Assembly: GCF_024181585.1 (NCBI RefSeq)
Contig: NZ_CP054258.1
Coordinates: 868,001 to 932,000, forward strand
Length of the DNA stretch: 64,000 nt
Source of the DNA: Treponema socranskii subsp. buccale
GTDB taxonomy: Bacteria; Spirochaetota; Spirochaetia; Treponematales; Treponemataceae
Reading direction: 5' to 3'
A program made the position numbers and the translations under genes. A model generated the notes under the pieces. That model was given only the letters and a program-made list of their open reading frames with translations. It was not told the origin of the DNA and searched no databases. Shown piece after piece: positions 35,142-48,184 of the stretch (positions within the stretch are counted from its first letter, which is position 1; the number at the start of each line of letters is the position of its first letter).

Positions 35142-35175
35142 ATTATACCACACATTCTCTATCATATCACGATAG
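35142..35175 (-). promoter_or_regulatory. promoter of the 34308 gene with operator copy 3
   Basis: A perfect TATAAT (35147-35142, minus strand). The palindrome CTATC-ATATCAC-GATAG at 35159-35175 covers the spacer and -35 region, so binding there should block polymerase. Confidence 0.6.
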
Positions 35176-35200
35176 TTTCAAAAAAAATAAAAATTATTCA

Positions 35201-35233
35201 CTATCACCGAATGATAGTAATTTATGTTATAAT
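35201..35233 (+). promoter_or_regulatory. promoter of the WYL gene with operator copy 4
   Basis: Palindrome CTATC-ACCGAAT-GATAG at 35201-35217 and TATAAT at 35228-35233, only 6 nt before ATG 35240. The operator sits on the -35 and spacer, which predicts autoregulation and a leaderless transcript. The centres of copies 3 and 4 are 42 bp apart, four helical turns. Confidence 0.6.
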
Positions 35234-35239
35234 ATCATT

Positions 35240-36268
35240 ATGAAGCAAGAAAACAAAAAACAACAGACACGGCAGCTGAACAGAAAAATACTTGAACGGA
35301 TAAATATCATCCATAGAGCAATTAAATCCGGAACTTATCCCGATAATCTGAAGTTACAGCGGCTTTACTGCGAGACGACAGGCTACAGCAAAGTCGGCGA
35401 AGCTACAATTAACCGCGATATCGATATGCTTCGTACTTATTTTCACGCACCTCTGGAATTTGACAGACACAAAGGCGGCTATTATTACAGCAATGCCTTT
35501 GAATTCCCTTTGAATGATATTTCCGCAGAGGATGTTTTTTATCTTTCGGCAGCAAAGACATTACTCTCAAGTTTTGAAGGAAGTCCTATTTATAAATCGA
35601 TTTCCGAAGTTATTGATTTTGTAACGGACACACAGGGCTTGAGCAAAAGTTCTCTTTTAAAGAGAATCGCCATTCCGCCCGTTCCGAAAGTCGTAACAAA
35701 TGAAGATGTTTGGAAAAAAGTTATACGTTCTTTGCAGGAAAACGCAGTTGTCGATTTTGAGTATAGCGGCAGGTGGAACCCGAAATCCGCACGGCGCCGC
35801 GTCGCGCCGTATCAGATCCTTATGGATGAGGGGCTTTGTTTTTTATTCGGCTATGATTTGAATAAAAAAGCTGTGCGCCTTTTCGCTCTGAACCGAATGA
35901 AGAACTATGTTGTTACGGACGAGCATTTTGAAATCCCCGATGATTTTGAATTTTCTGTCTATTGCGGCGGCGGAAAGTTCGGCGCATTTGTGTCGGAAGA
36001 TCCCGTCGATTTTATAATCGATTTTTACGGAGACGCTCGGCCGTATGTAAAAGAGCGTCTTTGGGCGGACAATCAGAAACTTACTGATTTTGAAGATGAA
36101 GAAAAAACACGGATAGAATTTTCTTCAACGCAAGTCCTGAAAGTTATGGAATGGATTTTAGCGCAGGGAGCAAATGCCGTCCCCCGAAGTCCGCAGTGGT
36201 TTGTGGATGATTGGAAGAAGATCGTAAAAGCTATGATGAAAAGGGCGAAAAGCGATATTAATAATTAA
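35240..36268 (+). CDS. WYL-domain transcriptional regulator
   Basis: 342 residues. An N-terminal winged helix (about 12-90, with QRLYCETTGYSKVGEATINR and DIDMLRTYF) is followed by a WYL ligand domain (about 165-240, RRRVAPYQILMDEGLCFLFG and RLFALNRM) and a C-terminal WCX-like extension (to 342). WYL regulators sense ssDNA or nucleotides in DNA-damage and anti-phage settings (PafBC, DriD, BrxR and CapW are known examples). It is the only regulator in the island and the obvious candidate to bind the four CTATC-N7-GATAG palindromes. Confidence 0.85.
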   Translation: MKQENKKQQTRQLNRKILERINIIHRAIKSGTYPDNLKLQRLYCETTGYSKVGEATINRDIDMLRTYFHAPLEFDRHKGGYYYSNAFEFPLNDISAEDVFYLSAAKTLLSSFEGSPIYKSISEVIDFVTDTQGLSKSSLLKRIAIPPVPKVVTNEDVWKKVIRSLQENAVVDFEYSGRWNPKSARRRVAPYQILMDEGLCFLFGYDLNKKAVRLFALNRMKNYVVTDEHFEIPDDFEFSVYCGGGKFGAFVSEDPVDFIIDFYGDARPYVKERLWADNQKLTDFEDEEKTRIEFSSTQVLKVMEWILAQGANAVPRSPQWFVDDWKKIVKAMMKRAKSDINN

Positions 36269-36514
36269 TAAATTTTTACAAGCCGGTTTCGTTCGAACGC
36301 TTTCTGGGGCTGCTGCCTATTGCAGCGAAAATCCCCTTGTCATAAAACGCGGCTGCCGTTGTGTATATCAGCTGCTGCAGAGCCGCGCTGCGCCCGCGGT
36401 TGTGCGGTACAATGTACATGCGCTGCCTGCCGAATGGGGAACAGCCGTCCTGTCGGGGGACGGGAACTGAGGAAAAACTCTGAAAAATGTTTGCAAAGTG
36501 TTGGGGTGAAGTAC

Positions 36515-36544
36515 TTGACAGGGAGTGGGAAAAAGTAGTAAATT
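36515..36544 (+). promoter_or_regulatory. rRNA operon promoter
   Basis: TTGACA (36515-36520), an 18-nt spacer and TAAATT (36539-36544), about 160 nt upstream of 16S. The region 36269-36514 shows no gene. It contains GC-rich hairpins only. Confidence 0.6.
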
Positions 36545-36702
36545 ACAAGCTACCCGCTCAAACCGCGGGTGCGCTGTTTGACAGGCAAAGGGAAGGAAAG
36601 AAAGCAAGACGCATGCGGAGATATAAAAGTCTCCCGAATTAAGCGAGAGCAAGCGGGGACAAACGAAACGTAATTAGCCCCGGAGCAATCCGGGAAAAAT
36701 AA

Positions 36703-38238
<1,536 letters not shown>

Positions 38239-38380
38239 TCCAAGGGAAGAGGAGCGCGCAGTGTACGCGCGCAACCCGCATGCGTCAGGCTGTTCGAGCC
38301 GTATCGGTTTGAACAGCATTCGCTTTCTTTCTTTCCCTGTGCCCCTTGAGCAGCAAGCACGTGCGGCTATTATCAAACAC

Positions 38381-38454
38381 GGGACAGTAGCTCAGTTGGT
38401 TAGAGCACCGCTCTGATAAGGCGGGGGTCAATAGTTCAACTCTATTCTGTCCCA
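38381..38454 (+). tRNA. tRNA-Ile (GAT) in the 16S-23S spacer
   Basis: 74 nt. Acceptor GGGACAG pairs with CTGTCCC. The D-arm is AGCTCAGTTGGTTAGAGC. The anticodon loop CTGATAA gives GAT. The CCA end is not encoded. Confidence 0.95.
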
Positions 38455-38517
38455 GATTCAAAAAGGACAGATGTGAGAGGGCCGTCTCAAAAGTCGATTA
38501 CTTTTTCGACAGCCTTA

Positions 38518-38549
38518 TGCTCTTTGAAAATATAGGGAAGGGAAGAAGG
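38518..38549 (+). promoter_or_regulatory. boxA-like antiterminator and 5' arm of the 23S processing stalk
   Basis: TGCTCTTTGA at 38518-38527 resembles boxA. The purine tract GGGAAGGGAAGAAGG (38535-38549) is complementary to the pyrimidine tract at 41634-41650 after 23S. Confidence 0.5.
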
Positions 38550-38596
38550 TTTGAGCGCTGGAGCGGTTGGAAGCTTTAGGCGCGGGAAAGAGAATA

Positions 38597-41545
<2,949 letters not shown>

Positions 41546-41666
41546 ATCGTTCCCGTGCTATAGCGCGAAACACTATACATACAGCACATAAAAGCTCGTG
41601 TGAAACGACGGCAGGTGCTTTGTTTTACCCCTGCCCCTTCTTCCTTTTCTTTTTTTACGGCAATTA

Positions 41667-41788
41667 TTGCCCGGTGGCCATGGCGGGGAGGAAATACCCG
41701 TTCCCATTCCGAACACGGAAGTCAAGCTCCCTTGCGCCGATGATACTGCTTCCAAGCGGGAAAGTAGGTAGCTGCCGGGCTTTTTTTT
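41667..41788 (+). rRNA. rrf: 5S ribosomal RNA with terminal T-run
   Basis: About 112 nt (41669-41780). GCCCGG at the 5' end pairs with CCGGGC at the 3' end. CCCATTCCGAACACGG and the GGGAAAGTAGG loop are diagnostic. Eight T residues follow directly, so the closing helix plus T-run also acts as the operon terminator. Confidence 0.93.
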
Positions 41789-41824
41789 ATCCCCATGCCT
41801 TTTTGATAATGCCCTTTTGACTGC

Positions 41825-41853
41825 TTGACATAAAAACGCAAATCGGGTAAAGT
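41825..41853 (+). promoter_or_regulatory. promoter of tRNA-Phe
   Basis: TTGACA (41825-41830), a 17-nt spacer and TAAAGT (41848-41853), 10 nt before the tRNA. Confidence 0.75.
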
Positions 41854-41862
41854 AAGCGATAT

Positions 41863-41935
41863 GCCGCTATAGCTCAGTTGGTAGAGCAATGGACTGAAAA
41901 TCCATGTGTCGTTGGTCCGATTCCAACTGGTGGCA
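41863..41935 (+). tRNA. tRNA-Phe (GAA)
   Basis: 73 nt. Acceptor GCCGCTA pairs with TGGTGGC through two G-U pairs. The anticodon loop CTGAAAA gives GAA. The T-arm is GTTGG/CCAAC. No encoded CCA. Confidence 0.95.
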
Positions 41936-41939
41936 TACG

Positions 41940-41966
41940 AACGGCAGCACAGCTGCCGTTTTTTTA
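41940..41966 (+). terminator. terminator of tRNA-Phe
   Basis: ACGGCAGC (41941-41948), loop ACA, GCTGCCGT (41952-41959) and a run of seven T residues. It ends only 12 nt before the murG start. Confidence 0.85.
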
Positions 41967-41978
41967 TTTTTAAACTAT

Positions 41979-43124
41979 ATGAAAAACGATACATCGATCA
42001 CAGCGGTATTTACGGGCGGCGGCACGGGCGGCCACATCTATCCGGGACTTGCAGTTGCAGACGAACTGCGCAAAAAGGCTGCGGCGCGAGGAGCTGCCCT
42101 TACCATCTGCTGGATAGGATCTTCTTCCGGCATGGATAAAACTGTCGTTGAAAAAAACGTCGACGAAGCGGGGCGGAAAAGTGCGGACGCGTTTTACGGA
42201 ATTCCTGCGGGAAAACTTCGCCGCTATTTTTCTCTGAAAACCGTTTCCGATATGTTTAAAATCGTCGGAGGTTTTTTTGCCTCTCTTGCGATTTTAATAA
42301 AATTAAAACCCGCCGTCCTCTTTTCCAAAGGCGGTTTTGTGAGCGTCCCGCCGTGCGCAGCCGCAAAGCTGCTCGGCATTCCGGTGTATACGCACGAATG
42401 CGATTTTACTCCGGGACTTGCGACGAAAATCAACAGCATCGCGGCAAAGCGCATCCTCGTGTCATACAAAGAAACCGAAAGATTTTTTAAGGCGGCATAT
42501 CGCAAAAAGATAATCGTAACGGGGAATCCCGTCAGGGAAGCTTTTTACCGCGCTTCACCCGAACGCGGCCGCGCGTTTTTAAATAGCTCCGGCAATACAA
42601 AGCCCGTTCTCCTCGTTCTCGGCGGAAGTTCCGGAGCCGTGCAGATAAACGAACTTGTCAGAGAAAATCTCGACCGCTTGTGCGCGTCATTTTTCGTCGT
42701 ACATCAAACGGGAGTAAAAAACGCCGACACTGTCCGGCACGCGGACTACGCTCAGTATCCGTTTTTGTATTCCGAAATGAGCGATGTGATCGCATCGAGC
42801 GATATCGTGCTTTCCCGCGCGGGAGCGAATTCGATTTGGGAATGCGCCGTTTTAAAAAAGCCGCTCGTGCTCATCCCGCTTACCGGTTCCGGTACGAGAG
42901 GCGATCAGGAAGACAACGCGCGCTATTTTGAGGAGAGGGGGGCGGCGATCGTGCTTTCGCGGGAAAAAGCGAATTCGGAAGAACTTTTGCGTGCGCTTGA
43001 AAAACTTTCGTCGAGCGAAGAGAGGCGTCTCATGAGCGAAAACTGCGCCGCCCTTGTCGGATGCGGAAAGCCTAGTGAAAAGATTGCCGAAATCGTGTAT
43101 ACTGCGATATTCGGAGGATCATGA
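41979..43124 (+). CDS. murG: UDP-GlcNAc:lipid I N-acetylglucosaminyltransferase MurG
   Basis: 381 residues from ATG 41979. N-terminal GGGTGGHIYPGLAVA is the signature loop. IGSSSGMD, SKGGFVSVPPCAAAKLLGIP and the C-terminal LVLGGSSGAVQIN, SRAGANSIWECAVLKKPLVLIPL follow the family order. It makes lipid II at the inner membrane face. The 41904 start suggested by the open frame lies inside tRNA-Phe and is unlikely. No Shine-Dalgarno is seen, and a terminator precedes it closely, so its expression signal is unclear. It overlaps or abuts the cvpA start region. Confidence 0.95.
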   Translation: MKNDTSITAVFTGGGTGGHIYPGLAVADELRKKAAARGAALTICWIGSSSGMDKTVVEKNVDEAGRKSADAFYGIPAGKLRRYFSLKTVSDMFKIVGGFFASLAILIKLKPAVLFSKGGFVSVPPCAAAKLLGIPVYTHECDFTPGLATKINSIAAKRILVSYKETERFFKAAYRKKIIVTGNPVREAFYRASPERGRAFLNSSGNTKPVLLVLGGSSGAVQINELVRENLDRLCASFFVVHQTGVKNADTVRHADYAQYPFLYSEMSDVIASSDIVLSRAGANSIWECAVLKKPLVLIPLTGSGTRGDQEDNARYFEERGAAIVLSREKANSEELLRALEKLSSSEERRLMSENCAALVGCGKPSEKIAEIVYTAIFGGS

Positions 43125-43127
43125 GCG

Positions 43128-43616
43128 ATGCCGTATTCCTATGCGCCGGTCGATATCGTTTTTTTATTGATTTTGCTTTTTTTCGTCATAACGGCGGCTT
43201 CCCGCGGTTTGATAAAAGAATTTTTCGGCAAAGCCGCCTTTGTCGCAGGCATCGTCGCTGCGGTTTTGTGTACGCCGCTTCTCGAACCCTTTGTCCGCGA
43301 CGGCATCCCTAACGCGCTTTTGGCAAAAGTCGTTTCGTTTTTATTGATTTTCGTTATCGCCTTTCTCGTCGTAAAGATCGTTCAGGAAATCGTCAGCCGC
43401 ATCTTTTCGGGAGAGATTTTGCAGGGACTCGACCGTGCGCTCGGATTTGTGTTCGGTATCGTCGAAGGGTTTGCAGTCATCTCCCTCATCATCGTCGCAC
43501 TCAAAGTGCAGCCGTGGTTCGACACCCGTCCGCTCTTCGATTCGAGCATCTTTTACCGGCTGCTCGACGGCGTTATCAGAGTTTCGGAAACGAAGCTTCA
43601 GGAGCTGCCTGCCTGA
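43128..43616 (+). CDS. cvpA: CvpA-family membrane protein
   Basis: 162 residues with four membrane helices. The N-terminal PVDIVFLLILLFFVITAASRG and AVLCTPLLEPF motifs match CvpA, as does the amphipathic EIVSRIFSGEILQGLDRALG segment. The family is implicated in envelope homeostasis and colicin V production in E. coli; the biochemical role is unclear. It starts 3 nt after murG with GGAGG upstream. Confidence 0.85.
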   Translation: MPYSYAPVDIVFLLILLFFVITAASRGLIKEFFGKAAFVAGIVAAVLCTPLLEPFVRDGIPNALLAKVVSFLLIFVIAFLVVKIVQEIVSRIFSGEILQGLDRALGFVFGIVEGFAVISLIIVALKVQPWFDTRPLFDSSIFYRLLDGVIRVSETKLQELPA

Positions 43617-44845
43617 TGTTTGAAAACATTATCCTGCAGGAAGCATCTTCGCTTCTTGAAAATGACATACGTTCATCGTCCCTTCCGGGCGCTCTTCTTT
43701 TTTACGGCCCCGCCTCTTCGGGAAAACTTTCGTGCGCGCTTGAGTGTGCCCGCGTTCTTTCGTGCACGGGGGAAGAAAAAGGCGCGTGGCAGTGTACGTG
43801 TCCTTCGTGTCTCCGTCATAAAGCCCTCGTCCATCAAAATACGATACTCGCAGGCCCACGCGACTGCACGCTTGAAATCGCTTCGTGTCTTTCGGTTTTT
43901 CTTTCGGCGCACAAAAAGCGCGCGCCCTATGAACGAAGCGCCCGCTATCTTTTTTTGCGCAGCGTGAGAAAATTGACGATGCGATTTAATCCCGTCGTGC
44001 TGCAGGACGACGACAAGCTTTCGAAGATCGCACCCATCATCGCTTCCGTAGACGAATATATGGAAACGATCGATTTTCCGCACGAATTGCCGGATGTCGA
44101 AACGCTTGAAAAGACGTGCGGCGAAATACAAAAACTGTGCCGAAAACTCGAATCCGATTTTTTGCCGGATGCGATTCCGATCAAACACATACGTGCCGTT
44201 TCCGCATGGGCGCATATAAAATCGTCCGAAGGAAAAAAGACGGTCGTTTTGGAAAACGCCGAGCGCATGAACGAAAGCGCGCGGAACGCGCTGTTGAAAA
44301 TTCTCGAAGAGCCGCCGGAAGACGCGGTTTTTATTTTGACGACGGAAAAACGTTCGTCCGTCATGCCGACGATCCTTTCCCGCGTAAGACCGTATCGATT
44401 CCGCGAGCGGACGGCTTCCGAACAGCTTGAAGTCGTACGCCGTATTTTTCACGACGATGCGTGGAACGGAACTCTCGGCGAATACTTTGAAACCTTCCTT
44501 CCCGTGGCTCCCGAAAAAATCAGAGATTGTGCGGCATCTTTTTTCAAGAGCGTCGCATCGAACGCGATACCCGACTGCGCAAAGATCTTAAAAGACTGCG
44601 CTTCTTTCGAACCGCGTCTCATGTTCCGCATCTTCCTCGACGGCATCGCGCGCGCGCAAAAGCCGCTTGCAAAAAGCGCTTCGGGCGCCGAAAGTTCTGC
44701 CGAATGTATGGCATCTCTCAGGGAGTGTTGGCTCGCCGTTTCCGTCTACAACGAGTCTCCCCTTGCCGCATTGGAAAACCTCACGCGGACGTTTTTTAAA
44801 ATCAACAAAACGCACGATTTCGTCTTTAAGGCCGCCTATGAGTGA
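43616..44845 (+). CDS. DNA polymerase III delta-prime/gamma-like clamp-loader subunit
   Basis: 409 residues from ATG 43616 (TGATG overlap with cvpA). FYGPASSGKLS is a degenerate P-loop. A Cys pair CTCPSC falls in the usual zinc-module position. VLENAERMNESARNALLKILEEPPED and LTTEKRSSVMPTILSRV correspond to the Walker B/sensor 1 and SRC-like regions, here with the arginine-finger Cys replaced by Val. These points fit HolB-type (delta-prime) subunits with weak or no ATPase. An internal insertion (about 90-170) is longer than usual. Confidence 0.85.
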   Translation: MFENIILQEASSLLENDIRSSSLPGALLFYGPASSGKLSCALECARVLSCTGEEKGAWQCTCPSCLRHKALVHQNTILAGPRDCTLEIASCLSVFLSAHKKRAPYERSARYLFLRSVRKLTMRFNPVVLQDDDKLSKIAPIIASVDEYMETIDFPHELPDVETLEKTCGEIQKLCRKLESDFLPDAIPIKHIRAVSAWAHIKSSEGKKTVVLENAERMNESARNALLKILEEPPEDAVFILTTEKRSSVMPTILSRVRPYRFRERTASEQLEVVRRIFHDDAWNGTLGEYFETFLPVAPEKIRDCAASFFKSVASNAIPDCAKILKDCASFEPRLMFRIFLDGIARAQKPLAKSASGAESSAECMASLRECWLAVSVYNESPLAALENLTRTFFKINKTHDFVFKAAYE

Positions 44846-46124
44846 TTATTTCAGACGCGTCAGCGAAAAAATCGCAAAGCTTCCTTCCGAGCAGGTAAAA
44901 GAATTCCTAAAAGACGTATGCAGCGAAAATGAAATTTTCGATTCGGTTTTGGAATCTCTTTCGACGGGGCTCGTCATCGTCGATAAAGATTGGAAATTGA
45001 TTTTGACGAATAAAGCGGCCGAACGCTATGTACCCTTTTCGATCCGCCCCGACGATCCGAAAGCGGAAAGCATTCCGCTCCCGCGCCTCGTCGACAATGC
45101 CGAAATCGCAGATTTTTTAAATGACTGCAGAGAACACAACCGATCGAACGTTTCCGACGAATTTACGACCGAGACGGCAGGCGGCAGCGTGCGCTTTATA
45201 ACGCTTACGGTTTTGCCTCTTGTTAAAAAGAGAGAAGTATCCGGCTCCATCGTTACCGTGCGCGACATCACCGAAAAACGCAATCGGGAAATACTGCTTC
45301 GCCGCATGGAAAATCTTGCGGGCTTGACGAACCTTGCGGCGGGCATGGCGCATGAAATCAAAAATCCGCTCGGCGCCATCGGTATTCACGTACAGCTTGT
45401 GCAAAAAGCGGTAAAAAAAGCGAGAGAGGGAAGCGGCATACTGCCCGATAAAAAATTCCTCGAAGCGCATCTCGATACCGTAAACGAAGAAATCGATAAC
45501 CTCAATAAAAAAGTGATGGACTTTCTCATGGCCGTCCGTCCGGTGAACGCAAAGCTCGAGCTCGTCGATATCGGAAAGCTTATTAAAGAGACGACCGCTT
45601 TTATCGCGCCGGAATTTCACGACAGCTGCATTACGGTCAGTGTGCGCGTAAACGAAAAAACGGTGCGCCTTCTTATCGACGAAAAACTTTTTAAAGATGT
45701 GTTTATCAATATGGCGCAAAACGCTCTTTCGGCGATACGGGAAAAATATTCCGACTGCACGGCAGCAAGATCGGACGCTCAGTGTCCGGGACTCTTCGCC
45801 GTCGAAACCTTTGTAAAGGACGACGCTTACATCATAACGATTTCGGACAACGGAATCGGCATGAGCGAAGAAACCGCTTCTCACATCTTCGAACCCTATT
45901 TTACGACGAAAGCGAAGGGGACGGGGCTCGGCATGACGATCGCGTATAAAATTATTAAGGAATTTTCAGGCGATATTCAAGTTTCATCCGTCGCGGGCGA
46001 AGGCACCGTTTTTACGATAACGCTTCCCGTGCCGCAGACGGACAGAAAATTGCTCGGCGAACATAAAACGCAGCGGATCAAAGACGATTCGGCAAAGATT
46101 GCGGACAAGATGGCGAAAAAATGA
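44838..46124 (+). CDS. soluble PAS sensor histidine kinase of the NtrB/AtoS type
   Basis: 428 residues from ATG 44838, overlapping the previous stop by 8 nt. PAS domain at about 40-150, HisKA with the phospho-acceptor in GMAHEIKNPLGAI, HATPase with NMAQNALSAI (N), DNGIGMSEE (G1) and GTGLGMT (G2). No membrane segment, so the signal is cytoplasmic. It should phosphorylate the NtrC-type regulator encoded 4 nt overlapping downstream. Confidence 0.9.
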   Translation: MSDYFRRVSEKIAKLPSEQVKEFLKDVCSENEIFDSVLESLSTGLVIVDKDWKLILTNKAAERYVPFSIRPDDPKAESIPLPRLVDNAEIADFLNDCREHNRSNVSDEFTTETAGGSVRFITLTVLPLVKKREVSGSIVTVRDITEKRNREILLRRMENLAGLTNLAAGMAHEIKNPLGAIGIHVQLVQKAVKKAREGSGILPDKKFLEAHLDTVNEEIDNLNKKVMDFLMAVRPVNAKLELVDIGKLIKETTAFIAPEFHDSCITVSVRVNEKTVRLLIDEKLFKDVFINMAQNALSAIREKYSDCTAARSDAQCPGLFAVETFVKDDAYIITISDNGIGMSEETASHIFEPYFTTKAKGTGLGMTIAYKIIKEFSGDIQVSSVAGEGTVFTITLPVPQTDRKLLGEHKTQRIKDDSAKIADKMAKK

Positions 46125-47479
46125 AATTCACGATCCTTATCATCGACGATGAAAAAAATATCCGCGAAGGGCTCGGCGCCGCTTTCGAAATGGAAGGCTA
46201 TGAAGTGCGCCTTGCGGCAAACGGAAAAGAAGGGCTCGATTGTATCGCAAAGGGCGACATCGATTTGGTTATCACCGATCTCCGCATGGATGGTATTTCA
46301 GGCGAAGAAGTGCTCCGCCGCGTGACGACGGAAACGCCCGGCATACCGGTCATCGTGCTTACGGGACACGGAAGTATCGACGCGGCCGTCGATGCGATGA
46401 GAAACGGCGCTTACGATTTTTTGACAAAGCCGCTCAACCTCGACCGGCTTTCGATGCTTGTCAAGCGCGCTCTCGAACGGAGAGAGCTTTCGCTGCAGCA
46501 CACGCAGCTGAAAGCCGAAGTTTCAAGCGCTCATACGCTCGACAATATGATCGGCAAAAGTGCTGAGATGCAAAAAGTGTTTACGCTTATCAAAAAAGTC
46601 GCACCGACGAAAGCGTCCGTTTTGATAACCGGCGAAAGCGGCGTGGGAAAAGAACTCGTCGCAGATGCGATCCACAATCTCTCTCCGCGAAGCGCTCACG
46701 AAATGATAAAAGTGCACTGTGCGGCTTTGAGCGAAACGCTGCTCGAAAGCGAACTGTTCGGTCACGAAAAAGGCGCGTACACCGGCGCCGAAAAAATGCA
46801 AAAGGGGCGTTTCGAACTCGCGCACGAAAGCACGATTTTTCTCGACGAAATCGGCGAAGTCAACGCGAGCGTGCAGGTAAAACTTTTGCGCGTGCTGCAG
46901 GATCATAAAATCATCCGTGTCGGCGGAGAAAAGACGATCGACATCGACGTGCGCGTCATCGTTGCGACGAACCGCGATATGGAAAAAGAAGTAAAAGAGG
47001 GAAGATTCCGTGAAGATTTGTATTACCGGCTCAACGTCGTACACATAGCCGTGCCTCCGCTTCGCGAACGGCGTGACGATATTCCGCTTTTATTGAATGC
47101 GTTTTTAAAAGAATATGCAAAAGAAAACGGCAAAAACGTTACGGGCATCGATAACCGTGCGCGTGCCCTCCTGTACAAGTACGATTGGCCGGGCAATATC
47201 CGAGAGCTCCGCAACTGCATCGAAAGCGCTGTCGTTATGTGCGGCGGAAACGAAATCACTCCGGAAGATTTACCGCCGACGGTGAGCGCATCGATCGCCG
47301 CGCCATCGATTACGATACCGGTCGGTACGACGCTCGACGATGCGGAAAAAGCGATCATCTGCGAAAACCTCGCCGCGAACAAGGGAAACAAAAGCAAAAC
47401 GGCGGACATTCTCGGCATAGGCCGGAAAACACTGCATCGAAAACTGCAGGAATACGGCGTAGGGGAAAGCGGAGTTTAA
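46121..47479 (+). CDS. NtrC-family sigma54-dependent response regulator
   Basis: 452 residues. The receiver domain (1-120) has the acceptor Asp in LVITDLRMDG. The AAA domain (about 140-380) has GESGVGKE, the sigma54-contact loop GAYTGAE, and the Walker B FLDEIGE. The C-terminal Fis-type helix-turn-helix is at about 420-447 (NKSKTADILGIGRKTLHRKL). It activates sigma54 promoters when phosphorylated by the kinase in the same operon. In treponemes RpoN typically serves flagellar or stress genes; the targets here are unknown. Confidence 0.93.
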   Translation: MKFTILIIDDEKNIREGLGAAFEMEGYEVRLAANGKEGLDCIAKGDIDLVITDLRMDGISGEEVLRRVTTETPGIPVIVLTGHGSIDAAVDAMRNGAYDFLTKPLNLDRLSMLVKRALERRELSLQHTQLKAEVSSAHTLDNMIGKSAEMQKVFTLIKKVAPTKASVLITGESGVGKELVADAIHNLSPRSAHEMIKVHCAALSETLLESELFGHEKGAYTGAEKMQKGRFELAHESTIFLDEIGEVNASVQVKLLRVLQDHKIIRVGGEKTIDIDVRVIVATNRDMEKEVKEGRFREDLYYRLNVVHIAVPPLRERRDDIPLLLNAFLKEYAKENGKNVTGIDNRARALLYKYDWPGNIRELRNCIESAVVMCGGNEITPEDLPPTVSASIAAPSITIPVGTTLDDAEKAIICENLAANKGNKSKTADILGIGRKTLHRKLQEYGVGESGV

Positions 47480-47604
47480 GCGGCTCGTCATTCGTGCGAG
47501 TTTTAGCAAAGAGTACGAAAGCGTGTTTTTACACCTGATTAAATTCCTGCGCGCGCATATCGTATCGCTTTGTATTTTTTTACTCGATGGCAAAATCGTC
47601 GCGT

Positions 47605-48171
47605 TTAACGGATCGAATTTTTATACGCGAGTATCGCTTTATACGCTTCGACGATTTCTTCGGTCTTTTTGTGTGCGACACGCTGTACCGTTTCGTTTTC
47701 GCTGTTCGAATCGGGATGAAAGAGTTTGAGCTTTTTACGGTACGCGCTCCGTATTTCGCTTTCGTCCGCACCCGCTTTTACGCCGAGCGCTTCATAGGCT
47801 TTTTGGATGTGAGCGGGCAGCGATTCGAAAGGAAATGCCCTCTCGGCTCCGTTTTCGCTTTTGAGCACTTGGCCGATATTTTTTTTATCTTTTGTATGTA
47901 AGATATTTTCAATTTTGAGCTTTGTGCCGCCCCTTTTTCCGCCGTGCATTGCCGTACGCTGCGCTTTAGTTTTGTTTTTTATCCGCTCTCCGCCGTTTGA
48001 CGCATGAAGCATATCCGCTTCTCCGGATTTGCTCCGCGTTTCGAACCCGTGCGGGCGCTCGTTCGTACCTGCATTCGCTTCGGCTTTTTTTTCACCGCGC
48101 TTCGGAATCTCTCCTTTTTCGAGGGCGGCTTTGAGCAAATCGCCGAGCTTATCGTACATCGAATCCGTCAC
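47605..48171 (-). CDS. protein with C-terminal J-domain
   Basis: 188 residues from GTG 48171; ATG 48159 is the alternative. The first 110 residues are charged and probably disordered. The last 70 form a J-domain with the HPD motif in KLKLFHPDSN, so it should stimulate an Hsp70 (DnaK). There are no zinc or substrate-binding domains, which makes it a type III J-protein. It follows glgC by 13 nt. Confidence 0.8.
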   Translation of the reverse strand: MTDSMYDKLGDLLKAALEKGEIPKRGEKKAEANAGTNERPHGFETRSKSGEADMLHASNGGERIKNKTKAQRTAMHGGKRGGTKLKIENILHTKDKKNIGQVLKSENGAERAFPFESLPAHIQKAYEALGVKAGADESEIRSAYRKKLKLFHPDSNSENETVQRVAHKKTEEIVEAYKAILAYKNSIR

Positions 48172-48184
48172 GAAAACGCCCGCC

